From positions 1 to 64,000 of the forward strand of contig CAMDGV010000016.1 in the NCBI GenBank assembly GCA_945898055.1: 64,000 nucleotides of DNA, read 5' to 3'. The notes beneath the pieces are model-generated. The model worked only from the letters and a program-made list of their open reading frames with translations, did not search any database and was not told the DNA's origin. This document shows, piece by piece, positions 27,151 to 35,266 of this stretch. Position 1 is the first letter of the stretch. Each line of letters opens with the position of its first letter. This stretch comes from Akkermansia muciniphila (GTDB taxonomy: Bacteria > Verrucomicrobiota > Verrucomicrobiia > Limisphaerales > UBA9464). The position numbers and the translations under genes were made by a program.

Positions 27151-27936
27151 TTAAGCAGCCAACGAGGTCTTTGTTTCTGACGGAACAGGAAATCGCGACA
27201 CATTAGAATTGGTCTGTCGCAAATACCATTCAACATATGGCGTGAGCTTCTTGAGGAAGAATTCAACTCCAGCAGGTTTGACGATGTTGTACTTGTCGGT
27301 TTTTACGACGGGTCGCCCCGAAAGTGTACCATCTGGGTTGAGTTTGAACTCAAAGATTTCGTGGCTGCTGTCATATTCGGTTTTCTTATCGTACTTGTAG
27401 GTCATAAATATGGAATCGCCATAACGAAGCAAATCATTGAGGGTTCGTTTTTGGGATTTAGGTTTACCCTTGGTGCTGTTGTCTTTGGATGCTTCATTGC
27501 TAGGTTGGTCATTGGTTCCTGAATTGTTGTTGTTGGATTCGGGCTTTGGATATGAATAATCTTCCTGCAGAATTCCAAGGCGAATATAGGCTTGGCGGAT
27601 ATTATTTACATCCGATGGAAGTTCAGAGCGACGGTTGGACAGTTTCATATATCGCAAGCAAGTTTTGTAGCTAAACTCATTCGCAAATTCGTGCTCAATG
27701 AACGGTTTGAACCCGATTCCACGGTCACCATAACTCATTCGAATCTTTACCAAATTTGCACCGCAAATGATGGCAGATTCCAGTTCTCGATTCTGCCAAT
27801 GCTCCATTTCCTTGGTGTATCCAACAATCAATCGGGAATGAATCTTAGCCTCATTGACCCAGTCGTTGATGGTCAGTGACACAGTGTCACCGACGGTTAC
27901 TTCTAGGCGGTTAGGGATATTGTCGTCTGTAGTCAT
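27151..27936 (-). CDS. DUF3102-like element protein
   Basis: 261 residues. The N-terminal half (about 35-120) resembles DUF3102, a helical domain common on plasmids and integrative elements: a long first helix with LIVGYTKEMEHWQNRELESA, then CGANLVKIRMSY, FIEHEFANEFSYKTCLRYMK and LSNRRSELPSDVNNIRQAY. A low-complexity linker rich in Asn, Ser and Lys (about 130-165) separates it from a beta-rich C-terminal part of about 90 residues. DUF3102 proteins are thought to bind DNA or take part in replication or maintenance, but this is not established. A 12-bp inverted repeat sits just upstream of the start. Confidence 0.6.
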   Translation of the reverse strand: MTTDDNIPNRLEVTVGDTVSLTINDWVNEAKIHSRLIVGYTKEMEHWQNRELESAIICGANLVKIRMSYGDRGIGFKPFIEHEFANEFSYKTCLRYMKLSNRRSELPSDVNNIRQAYIRLGILQEDYSYPKPESNNNNSGTNDQPSNEASKDNSTKGKPKSQKRTLNDLLRYGDSIFMTYKYDKKTEYDSSHEIFEFKLNPDGTLSGRPVVKTDKYNIVKPAGVEFFLKKLTPYVEWYLRQTNSNVSRFPVPSETKTSLAA

Positions 27937-27988
27937 AGTGCTTTTTTGTTCTCATTTTGCGCCCACCAAAGTTGAGGATTAGTGGTTT

Positions 27989-28055
27989 TTGTGGTTGAGA
28001 ACAATTACCACCAGTTCATCGTTGAACCTTGGGTGTCTCAACATCTCAACCACAA
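27989..28055. promoter_or_regulatory. 12-bp inverted repeat upstream of the DUF3102-like gene
   Basis: TTGTGGTTGAGA (27989-28000) and TCTCAACCACAA (28044-28055) are perfect inverted copies 43 nt apart, starting 53 nt upstream of the ATG at 27936. They could form an operator, iteron-like site or long hairpin. Confidence 0.6.
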
Positions 28056-28207
28056 GAACATCTTAGCAGAGATTCAGCCAATGTCTATATAAATAGACCG
28101 GTGAGTGATGGCATACGCTATATGTGGATATGCTGGTTTGATGGCATTTTCAGTTCCCTGTGTGCTGGGCGAATAGGGTTTGAAAGAGCCCGATGCGATT
28201 TTCTATG

Positions 28208-28450
28208 TTAAGAAGCTAAGTTTTCCAGTTTTGGTTTACGTTGCTCACTCTCCTTTTGCTTACGGAGCACTACCCGTAGCCTATCCAGTTGCTGGCGTAG
28301 ATGGTCTATTTTGAGTTGGGTTTGATGAATAGTTTCTTGATTCTCCAGCACCATTCCCTGCGTTAATAGTTGATGGAGTCGTTGCGCCACGATGTCCAAT
28401 AGCTGGAGAATCAATACATCATCGCCACTTGATAGAGGTGCGTTTGGCAT
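28208..28450 (-). CDS. Small coiled-coil hypothetical protein (80 aa)
   Basis: 80 residues, almost entirely helical with heptad-like Leu spacing (LLDIVAQRLHQLL, then QTQLKIDHLRQQLDRLRVVL) and a basic tail. Not recognised. It starts inside the last 32 nt of the 49-residue ORF upstream, so the two may be co-translated. It lies between the DUF3102-like gene and the serine recombinase. Confidence 0.45.
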   Translation of the reverse strand: MPNAPLSSGDDVLILQLLDIVAQRLHQLLTQGMVLENQETIHQTQLKIDHLRQQLDRLRVVLRKQKESEQRKPKLENLAS

Positions 28451-28568
28451 CGGGATAGACGGTGTTGAAGTTTTGGGCGGTTTCGCATCGGGTTAGAGTC
28501 TTTTGGAGTTCCTGAATTAAATGCTCAACCAGAGCATCGGGTGATGGTGTTCGTACGAGTGCTGACAT
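28419..28568 (-). CDS. Possible small protein (49 aa)
   Basis: From the ATG at 28568 the frame reads MSALVRTPSPDALVEHLIQE and ends with NFNTVYPDAKRTSIKWR. It overlaps the 80-residue coiled-coil ORF. The frame is open further upstream, but that part is antisense to the recombinase promoter and start and is unlikely to be coding. Weakly supported. Confidence 0.3.
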   Translation of the reverse strand: MSALVRTPSPDALVEHLIQELQKTLTRCETAQNFNTVYPDAKRTSIKWR

Positions 28569-28684
28569 ATTACATAAGTATCTGGCAAAAACCCTAATGA
28601 TGTCTAAATGGAGCCGATTGACACTGATGAGTGATTTCAATGGCAGGTTGGGCTTGGTGGCTAAAAGAGAGCAGTTGGAACTGT

Positions 28685-28735
28685 TTACAGGAGCAAACGA
28701 ACATTTGGTCCTGTAACTACCATTTGGTCCTGTAA
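28685..28735. promoter_or_regulatory. Repeat cluster upstream of the serine recombinase
   Basis: Two identical 15-bp direct repeats CATTTGGTCCTGTAA (28702-28716 and 28721-28735) follow an inverted copy of their core (TTACAGGA at 28685-28692 against TCCTGTAA). The cluster ends 43 nt before the recombinase start. The arrangement fits a resolvase binding site (res-like) or an operator. Confidence 0.6.
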
Positions 28736-28778
28736 AATACCTCTTGATTGCCATCAGGGTGCCTGTAGCCAGCAAGCC

Positions 28779-29435
28779 GTGAACACGAACTTCGTTTGCT
28801 ACTATCGGGTTAGCACCACTCAACAAGGTCAGAGTGGTTTGGGTTTGGATGCCCAACGCCAAGCCGTCAGGGATTATGCACAAAAGGTCCAAGGAACGAT
28901 TTTGGATGAGCAGGTGGAGGTTGAGAGTGGCAAACGGTCTGACCGCCCCGTATTAACCAACGCCATTCAACGATGCCGTGAGACAGGTGCCACCCTACTA
29001 GTCGCAAAATTAGACCGTCTCAGTCGCAACCTCCACTTCATCACCACCCTTCAGTTGTCCAAGGCGAATTTCTTGGCGGTGGACAATCCGCACGCCACAC
29101 CCTTTCTCATCCACATCCTGGTTGCTGTTGCGGAATATGAACGAACGATGATTAGCGCCCGAACCAAGTCGGCACTGGAGGCAGCTAAACGGCGTGGAGT
29201 CAGACTTGGTAACCCCGTGATTCAGACTGCGGTGGTCAAGTCGACTGAATCCAGACGGGCATCTTGCCTTCAACAGTATTCACGGCTGTCGCCCACGATT
29301 CGTGATCTGCAGTCCCAAGGTATTATGCGACTCAAGGACCTAGCCTATCAGTTGAATGTCCGTGGAATTAAGACTTCACGAGGATGCCAGTTTACTCCGA
29401 CTCAAGTTCATCGGATTTTGAACTTTGCTCAGTAA
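28779..29435 (+). CDS. Serine recombinase (resolvase/invertase family)
   Basis: 218 residues from a GTG at 28779. The catalytic domain (1-140) has the nucleophile Ser in CYYRVSTTQQGQSGLGLDAQ, the ATLLVAKLDRLSRNLHFI motif and the long E-helix start EYERTMISARTKSALEAAKR. A C-terminal helix-turn-helix follows (LKDLAYQLNVRGIKTSRG). The size fits small resolvases rather than large phage integrases. It may resolve dimers or invert a segment of the element. It is convergent with the tyrosine integrase, overlapping its 3' end by 44 nt. Confidence 0.9.
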   Translation: MNTNFVCYYRVSTTQQGQSGLGLDAQRQAVRDYAQKVQGTILDEQVEVESGKRSDRPVLTNAIQRCRETGATLLVAKLDRLSRNLHFITTLQLSKANFLAVDNPHATPFLIHILVAVAEYERTMISARTKSALEAAKRRGVRLGNPVIQTAVVKSTESRRASCLQQYSRLSPTIRDLQSQGIMRLKDLAYQLNVRGIKTSRGCQFTPTQVHRILNFAQ

Positions 29436-30668
29436 AATCGAAGAATTTGGTGGCGGTGTCTGAGTAAGGGTACAATGACCAAAACTGCTCAGCATCCGCC
29501 TTGGACACCATTCGCACATAATGCTTGGAAGCAGTAGCCTCGGAGTTACCGAGGTTGGCAGACAGTCGTGCTGCATCTCGGTTTTGACTCTGCCAGTAGG
29601 TGGCGAAAGTGTGGCGCATCACATTGTGGCTCCACGAGAACCCTAGTTCTTTCTTGAACCGTTCCACCAACCGGCGTGGCGGTGTTCCGATGAATGGTTC
29701 AGTTGGGGCCAGGTTCGCCAACCACGACTTGAGCACCGGCGTGATGGTGATGGAACGACCTCGTTTGGTTTTGGCGGACTTGCGAACCACCGATATGTGC
29801 ATCTGGTCCAGATTGATGTCGGACCAGTGAAGACGGGCGATTTCAGCCACTCGGATACCGGCGAACAGTCCGATGGATACTAACCCAACCAGTGGCTTGA
29901 ACTCAGGCAGATTGAGAACCGAAACCAACCGACGGCATTGTGCGAGGCTTAGAAATTCCGCTTCTGGAATCGGGGTCTTTACCTTGATGCGAACTGTGGG
30001 GTTGATGTCGGTGAGTCCTTGTTGAATGCACCAGTTGAGGAACTGACCGAGGTGACCCACAAAGTGCTTCCGCAGATGAGTGCTGGCTGGTTTGCCCTCG
30101 GTGGTTTGCAGGTCGTCTTTGGTCTGTCGGATGAGTTGGTAGCTGAGGTGTTGGAGTCGTTGGGTTGGGTAAATCTTTGCCAATCGTTGAGACCAGTATC
30201 GTAGCGTCCCCAAACTGCGTGGGCGCAAGACGCCATCGGTTCCAGCCTCTTTGTAGGCGACCCATCGTTTGAGTGTCTCGGTGACCAGTGGTGATGTCTC
30301 AGTGGATTGTTTGGACCGTAGCACCTCCAAGTAATGGGCGACCGCACGGCGATGGTTTTTCCGAACGGTTGCAGTTGCTTGGCAAACTCCGCCAATTCTC
30401 CGTTCTCCAGCAGGTTGGTGTAGCTACCTGCGCCCTCTACTCCCTTGTCATCCACTAGAGCCGCAACCTCCCGTGCCTTATCCAGAGCTTCTTTCTTGGT
30501 GAGGAATTCGGGCTGAGCTGGTCCAGTCCAACCCTTGCGTCTGCAATCCACTTGGTAGGCGAACCCCTTGCGTCGATTCACGATGCGCACCTTGGGGTAA
30601 TCCTCTCGGATGGTGGTGGTCTTGAGTTTCTTGGGCTTCAACTTTGCCTTGGCAGATTTGGTCTTCAC
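29392..30668 (-). pseudogene. Tyrosine integrase broken by one frameshift
   Basis: Reading from the ATG at 30668, the N-terminal part (KVRIVNRRKGFAYQVDCRRK, GWTGPAQPEFLTKKEALDKA) runs to QPFGKTIAV, near 30345. It then continues in another frame from AVAHYLEVLRSKQ to the stop at 29392. Joining the two frames by one inserted base near 30343-30350 gives a normal integrase of about 420 residues. The catalytic domain is complete: Arg in LFAGIRVAEIARL, HxxR in HNVMRHTFATYW and Tyr in ASKHYVRMVSKADAEQFW. The start lies about 120 nt from the tRNA it would recombine. It is either inactive, or a sequencing error or programmed shift is present; no slippery heptamer is obvious. Confidence 0.85.
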
Positions 30669-30781
30669 TGGCAGTGTTGGATCGTTGAGGGCGTGGGTGC
30701 AACGAAAGTTGTTGGTTTTTTGTTGGGCGTCAATGGTTCAAAAACGAGTCAAAACGCACAAACACCCTGTAAACATTGAAC

Positions 30782-30857
<76 letters not shown>

Positions 30858-30860
<3 letters not shown>

Positions 30861-30876
30861 GTTGCCCAGCAACTGG
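30858..30876 (+). other. Hairpin directly 3' of the tRNA
   Basis: A perfect 8-bp stem CCAGTTGC/GCAACTGG with a 3-nt loop begins at the CCA end of the tRNA. It may serve 3' processing or termination; no T-run follows. Confidence 0.5.
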
Positions 30877-30932
30877 CTACGTCGAAATGAGGGTTTCTGA
30901 GGGTTCAAAGCAAGGAGCAGTTCCTCCTCTAA

Positions 30933-31905
30933 TCCTCCAGCAAAAGCCTGACAAATCGCTTTGCGTTCATTGTCGGCGGGGTCGTCGCAACGTTCCGCGT
31001 TCAATTTCCGACGGTCCGCTCCTACCGAAAGAAAGATCGAACCTACTTCGACTTCAATTGCCGCCGAAAAGGGTGGACAGGTCCCGCTCGGCTCTCTTTT
31101 CAAACCAAGGCGGACTTACTAAAAAAGGCTCAGGAGATCGGGGACCTGTTTGAACAGGACGGAATCGAGGGACTGAACCAAGTCTCGTTGTCTGTCACCA
31201 ACCGCGAGTTGCAACGCTGGGAGAGCCAGCTGGGCGGCTACGGCAAGACCTTCGTGGACGCGGTCGCCCACTACCTTTATTTCCTTCAGAAGAGCCAGCC
31301 CTTGACCGCCTCGGTGAACCAGTTGACCGGGCGGTGGGCGGGATACGTTTCCGAGGACACCAAGAAGAACAACCGAGCCCGTACCGTCCAGGAGATGGGC
31401 ACGTTCGCCGAACGCTTCGGCGGGGAGACTGCCGCCGGATCCTCGAAGGGGTCCAGCAGCCCGCCCACCGGCCGCTGATCACCTTTGTCGCGTTGGACCT
31501 CTTCGCCGGTCTGCGTCCCACCGAGACGGAGCGTCTGGATTGGAACAACATCCTCCGGGAGAATGAATCCATCAGCATCGAACCGAGACAGACCAAGGGA
31601 AGCGGGCCCGCAACGCGGAGATAGATTCGACCCTCGCCGCATGGCTGGCTCTGGTGAAAACGTCGCCACCGTTGATCTCGGCCAATTTTCTCCGCCGACT
31701 GCGGGCGTATCGAAGTGAGTTGAACCAGCGGTGGATACCGGACGGTCTGCGTCACACCGACGCGGCCTACTGGCTGGGCATCCTCAACGACCGTGCCCGC
31801 CTCGCTGAACTGCTGGGAAACTCGGTGGAGGTGATCGGCCGTCACTTAGTCAAACCCGTCTCTCAATCTGAGGCTCAGCAGTTCTGGCAATTAGTCCCGC
31901 GGTGA
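30933..31905 (+). pseudogene. Older, degraded tyrosine integrase
   Basis: Three frames must be joined. The first (30933 to about 31430) reads NCRRKGWTGPARLSFQTK, KADLLKKAQEIGDLFEQ and KTFVDAVAHYLYFLQKSQ. It is clearly related to the integrase on the other side of the tRNA, which has DCRRKGWTGPAQPEF and AVAHYLEVLRSKQ. The second (about 31430-31624) has VALDLFAGLRPTETERLDW with the catalytic Arg. The third (about 31600-31905) has DGLRHTDAAYWLG and GRHLVKPVSQSEAQQFW, where the expected catalytic Tyr is Leu. At least two frameshifts plus the lost Tyr make it dead. It points away from the tRNA, opposite to the newer integrase. Confidence 0.85.
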
Positions 31906-32265
31906 TCGGTCACTTGGTATCCGCGGGCCAGTGGATGATCTTTTGGAGAAAGTGCGGACTACTTTATTGGGCATGAAGTTGAAACGCATTTCATCACCGG
32001 ACCCGTTGGTCGAAGGCTCGTGAAGATTGACTTAGAAAAGCGGAAACTTTCGCGATCCATTTTAATTAGCCGCTCTTGAATCTGACGTTGAGCACCAAGA
32101 ACTGAGGGGTGAACAGGGGGAGATTTTTAAAAGAAAACGGCACCTGAGGGGTGCCGTTAAAAAGTCTTAGGGTTAAGAAGTTAACTCTGAAGTAACCACC
32201 CCAAGGGGGGAAGGGACTCTTAGCGACCGACATTTGCTGAGAGCCACTCGGGGGGAACTGTAACT
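31906..32265. other. Intergenic region after the old integrase
   Basis: 360 nt without a recognisable gene; it contains the rpsT terminator at 32136-32158. No second copy of the tRNA repeat is seen here, so the right end of the older element is not marked. Confidence 0.5.
32127..32158 (-). terminator. Rho-independent terminator of rpsT
   Basis: On the minus strand a 9-bp perfect stem AACGGCACC/GGTGCCGTT with a 5-nt loop is followed by TTCTTTTAAAAA, about 108 nt after the rpsT stop. Confidence 0.8.
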
Positions 32266-32604
32266 TTAGGGCTTCGCTGCTTTTTTGCCTTCGGTCTTTT
32301 TGGCGGGGGCCTTCTTGGGTTCCTTGACGACCAGTTTGGCCACGGAGGCTCGGTTCAGGGCCAACTGGAGACGGGAAGTTTTGCGTTGGGCCGTCTTCTT
32401 TTTGATGACGCCTCCCTTGGCAGCCTTGGCATAGACTGAAACAGCCTCAGACAAGGAGACTTTGGCTTCGTCTAGTTTTCCGGCTGTAGCGAGCACAATG
32501 AACTTCTTCTCGAAGGTCTTCACTCGGGAGGTGACGGACTTATTGCGGGCAGCCTTGCGGGCGTTGCTGCGGACGCGTTTCTCGGCAGACTTCGTATTCG
32601 GCAT
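32266..32604 (-). CDS. rpsT: Ribosomal protein bS20
   Basis: 112 residues against about 87 in Escherichia coli. The family start MPNTKSAEKRVRSNARKAAR is clear, as is the late GVIKKKTAQRKTSRLQLAL. A Lys/Ala/Pro-rich tail of about 20 residues extends the C-terminus, similar in style to the bL31 tail in this genome. bS20 binds 16S rRNA during small-subunit assembly. Confidence 0.95.
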   Translation of the reverse strand: MPNTKSAEKRVRSNARKAARNKSVTSRVKTFEKKFIVLATAGKLDEAKVSLSEAVSVYAKAAKGGVIKKKTAQRKTSRLQLALNRASVAKLVVKEPKKAPAKKTEGKKAAKP

Positions 32605-32833
32605 AGCTTATTTCTTAGAAAAGTAGAGTTAAATACGGTGGGTCAGCTCATCTTGTCAATGGGTTGTTTTATGATCGGCATCAGCATGGGCGCCAAGTGC
32701 CCACTGAATGTTTGAAAAATCGGGCGAAGATTTGACGTACTAGTCTATGTGGATCCGCTGTGCGGGTCGCAACAACATCACTAAAACAAAAAATTCAAAA
32801 TCCACAAAGTCCCATTTAAAGGACGTCAAAAAT

Positions 32834-33241
32834 ATGAAGACATCAATAGCACGCCTTCTGGCTGGCACCGCCTCAGTCCTCCTCTTCCTGACTCTTCCGC
32901 TCGATGCAGCGGAGAAGACCCAGGTTGAGTCCAAGCCCAGTATTTCTTCGGAAAAGCGGGTGGTTACGCGATCGACCTATCCCTTTCGGGGAGAGGTGGA
33001 GTCGGTTGCAGGTTCGGTTATTCAGTTGGCCAAGAAGGATGGAATCCGAAAGGTCGAGTTCGCGCCGGAGACACTTTTTCAACGTGATGGCAAGTCAATC
33101 ACTGTGTCAGATCTGAAGCCTGGAGATTATGTTCGAGGGTTGGCTCGCAAAAGTGAAGACGGAACTGAGGTGATTGTGAAGGCAACAGCGGGGCCGCGTC
33201 CGGAGAAGGGAACCGTTAAGAAGAGCAAGAAATCAGTCTAA
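32834..33241 (+). CDS. Secreted DUF5666-like protein
   Basis: 135 residues from the ATG at 32834, which opens a signal peptide (MKTSIARLLAGTASVLLFLT then LPLDAAE); the upstream extension lacks signal character. The mature part is a single small beta-barrel-like domain: RGEVESVAGSVIQLAKKDG, FQRDGKSITVSDLKPGDYV, RGLARKSEDGTEVIVKA. This pattern resembles DUF5666 (OB-like fold). The tail is lysine-rich. Role unknown. A clear terminator follows. Confidence 0.65.
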   Translation: MKTSIARLLAGTASVLLFLTLPLDAAEKTQVESKPSISSEKRVVTRSTYPFRGEVESVAGSVIQLAKKDGIRKVEFAPETLFQRDGKSITVSDLKPGDYVRGLARKSEDGTEVIVKATAGPRPEKGTVKKSKKSV

Positions 33242-33261
33242 AATTAAAAAAGGTATTCGAG

Positions 33262-33298
33262 CATCCGCTAGTCGTCTCAGGCACTAGCGGATGTATTT
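33262..33298 (+). terminator. Terminator after the DUF5666-like gene
   Basis: A 10-bp stem CATCCGCTAG (33262-33271) / CTAGCGGATG (33284-33293) is followed by TATTTTA, 20 nt after the stop. Confidence 0.8.
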
Positions 33299-33310
33299 TA
33301 GGGGAGCGAG

Positions 33311-34774
33311 TTAGGTGTTAAGTATTCCCGGAATGACCCGTGCGCCGCCGGCGATGCCGGTGAGTCGTTCCAAGCGGCCGTTGACTTCGTAGAGGAGTTC
33401 TTCGTGGGAAAGGCCAAGAGCAGCAAAAATAGTAGCGTGAAGATCCTTAATTTGTAGGGGAGTATCTACAGCCAGAAGCCCCAACTCGTCGGTAGCACCG
33501 ATTCGTGTCCCGGCTTTTACTCCTCCGCCAGCCATCCAAAGGGTGAATCCAGCCGCATTGTGTTGACGCCCCTGATCGCCTTGCATCATTGGAGTGCGCC
33601 CAAATTCACTGGCCCAAATCACCAATGTTTCTGCAAGAAGCCCTCGTTGTTCGAGATCGTTGATGAGAGCTGCAACGGGTTGATCCGTCCACCGGGCACG
33701 GGGTAAATGGTTTTCGGTCAGCTTGGCGTGAGCATCCCAACCGTCTTTGTCCGGCATGTCATAGACTTGGACAAAGCGGACGCCGCGTTCGACCAGGCGG
33801 CGCGCCATTAAACACTTCCGAGCGAAGGCACGTGTGCGAGCGTCGCCGTGCTCGAGTCCGTAACTTTTCCGAGTAAAAGCCGGTTCCTGATCCATTGCAC
33901 CCACCTCCAAGGCAGCCGACTGCATTCGGTAGGACAATTCATAGTTGGCGATGCGAGCGTCGAGTTCGCTTACCTCAGGACGATCGTTTCTGTGGCGTAG
34001 GTTGAGTTCATGGATGAGGTCGAGAGATTCTCGTTGTCCTGCGGCCCAATCGCTAGGAGGGAGAAGATCCAGCACGGGGGTGCCTGAATCGCGTAAGCGG
34101 GTGGGTTGATAGGAAGCGGGAAGGAATCCGTTTGAGTAATTAGCTGCGCCACCGAGGGGGCCAGCTTCAAAGAGCATGACATAGCCTGGAAGATTAGAGT
34201 TAGCCGATCCCAGTCCATAGGTGATCCAGGAGCCAAGGCTCGCTTTGCCAGGGCGGACATCGCCGGTGTGCAGTTGGTAGCTGGCGGGCGCGTGGTTATT
34301 TGACTCGGCTTGCATCGAATGAACGAGAGCTAAACGGTCAGCATGAGCCGCGACGTGCGGCATCAGTTCACTCACCCAAAGCCCAGATTCACCGTGACGC
34401 GACCATCGGAAAGGGCTGGCCATGAGGGTATCTTTGCAACCATGAAAAACGTTAGCAAAGCGGGTAGATTCGACCGCCTTACGAATTGATTCCGGGACCG
34501 GTTTTCCGTCGAGTTTTTGGAGGACTGGTTTGTAGTCGAACGTATCAATTTGGGAGGGGCCACCCACCATAAACAGGAAGATCACCGAGCGGGCCTTGGG
34601 GCGCGAATCGGGAGGGCTCGCCGCATAGGGCTGTAAGGAGTTAGGCGGTCGGCGAAGCGATTTTGTGGCAGCCTGTGCCTGTTGATTGAGCGCGGACCAA
34701 GCAACGGCACCAAAGCCTGCGCCGAGCCGATTGAGAAAGCGGCGGCGAGTTCCAGAGTTCGGAAGGGCGAACAC
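33311..34774 (-). CDS. DUF1501 protein with Tat signal
   Basis: 487 residues. The N-terminus has a twin-arginine signal (GTRRRFLNRLGAGFGAVAW) and the body is DUF1501, an alkaline-phosphatase-fold family: SVIFLFMVGGPSQIDTFDYKP, HPhe/His-rich NNHAPASYQLHTGDV, LVIWASEFGRTPMMQGDQGR and HNAAGFTLWMAGGGVKAG. In PVC bacteria it usually sits directly beside a DUF1549/DUF1553 gene and is thought to act on sulfated or other polymers outside the cytoplasm. Here the intact DUF1553 gene is 10 kb away, so this copy is unpaired. Confidence 0.92.
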   Translation of the reverse strand: MFALPNSGTRRRFLNRLGAGFGAVAWSALNQQAQAATKSLRRPPNSLQPYAASPPDSRPKARSVIFLFMVGGPSQIDTFDYKPVLQKLDGKPVPESIRKAVESTRFANVFHGCKDTLMASPFRWSRHGESGLWVSELMPHVAAHADRLALVHSMQAESNNHAPASYQLHTGDVRPGKASLGSWITYGLGSANSNLPGYVMLFEAGPLGGAANYSNGFLPASYQPTRLRDSGTPVLDLLPPSDWAAGQRESLDLIHELNLRHRNDRPEVSELDARIANYELSYRMQSAALEVGAMDQEPAFTRKSYGLEHGDARTRAFARKCLMARRLVERGVRFVQVYDMPDKDGWDAHAKLTENHLPRARWTDQPVAALINDLEQRGLLAETLVIWASEFGRTPMMQGDQGRQHNAAGFTLWMAGGGVKAGTRIGATDELGLLAVDTPLQIKDLHATIFAALGLSHEELLYEVNGRLERLTGIAGGARVIPGILNT

Positions 34775-35266
34775 AAGAGAAGAATGTCCGTCTCATCGAG
34801 ACAGGCGAGCCGCAATTTTAGAACTTTGCTCAAGGCTTTCGGCAAACTTATCCATGGGCTGGACTTAAGATGGGTCGGTCCAAAGCCTTCAATTCCAAAG
34901 AATTGAGGTCGAAGAAGCGTGGTTTTTTTTCATATGAACCAGCAGGAGAGAAGCCGTACTCGAGCCGAGACTTTAAACTTAGTTCCTTGGCTGTTTCGGT
35001 GATCGATAGAGTAGGGAGGTGGGGGCTTGCCGTTCCGTTTCACCCCAAGTTTAAAGATTGGATCAAACTTTGGGGGCGTCTCGCAGGGAATACTTTGACT
35101 CGGACCTTCTTAGGTAGGTTCTCTCCTAGATTCTTTGGTCGAAAAATCGAAGCAGACGGCTCGGCTAGATTTGATGGGGCTCAGGGGCAGAGGTTCCAAG
35201 GTTAGTAAATCGTTGGCCCGATAGATTCGAGACAGGCCGACTGAGCGGGTTTTCAATTTCAATTTG
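34775..35266. other. 492-nt intergenic region
   Basis: A plus-strand frame at 34870-35205 (111 codons) has biased, basic composition with no recognisable motif and was not accepted. Nothing else is seen apart from the upstream region of the DUF1501 gene. Confidence 0.4.

Noticed and set aside
28569-28892. Upstream extension of the 49-residue small ORF on the minus strand
   Set aside because: It is antisense to the recombinase start and its repeat cluster; composition is not protein-like.
30339-30355. Programmed ribosomal frameshift in the integrase
   Set aside because: No slippery heptamer or downstream structure is evident; a mutation or sequencing error is simpler.
22339-30668. Prophage interpretation of the tRNA-Thr element
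   Set aside because: No capsid, portal, terminase or lysis genes are present; an integrative island fits better.
34870-35205. 111-codon plus-strand open frame between the DUF1501 and DadA-like genes
   Set aside because: Basic, low-complexity composition, no motif, no ribosome site and no neighbour logic; probably chance.
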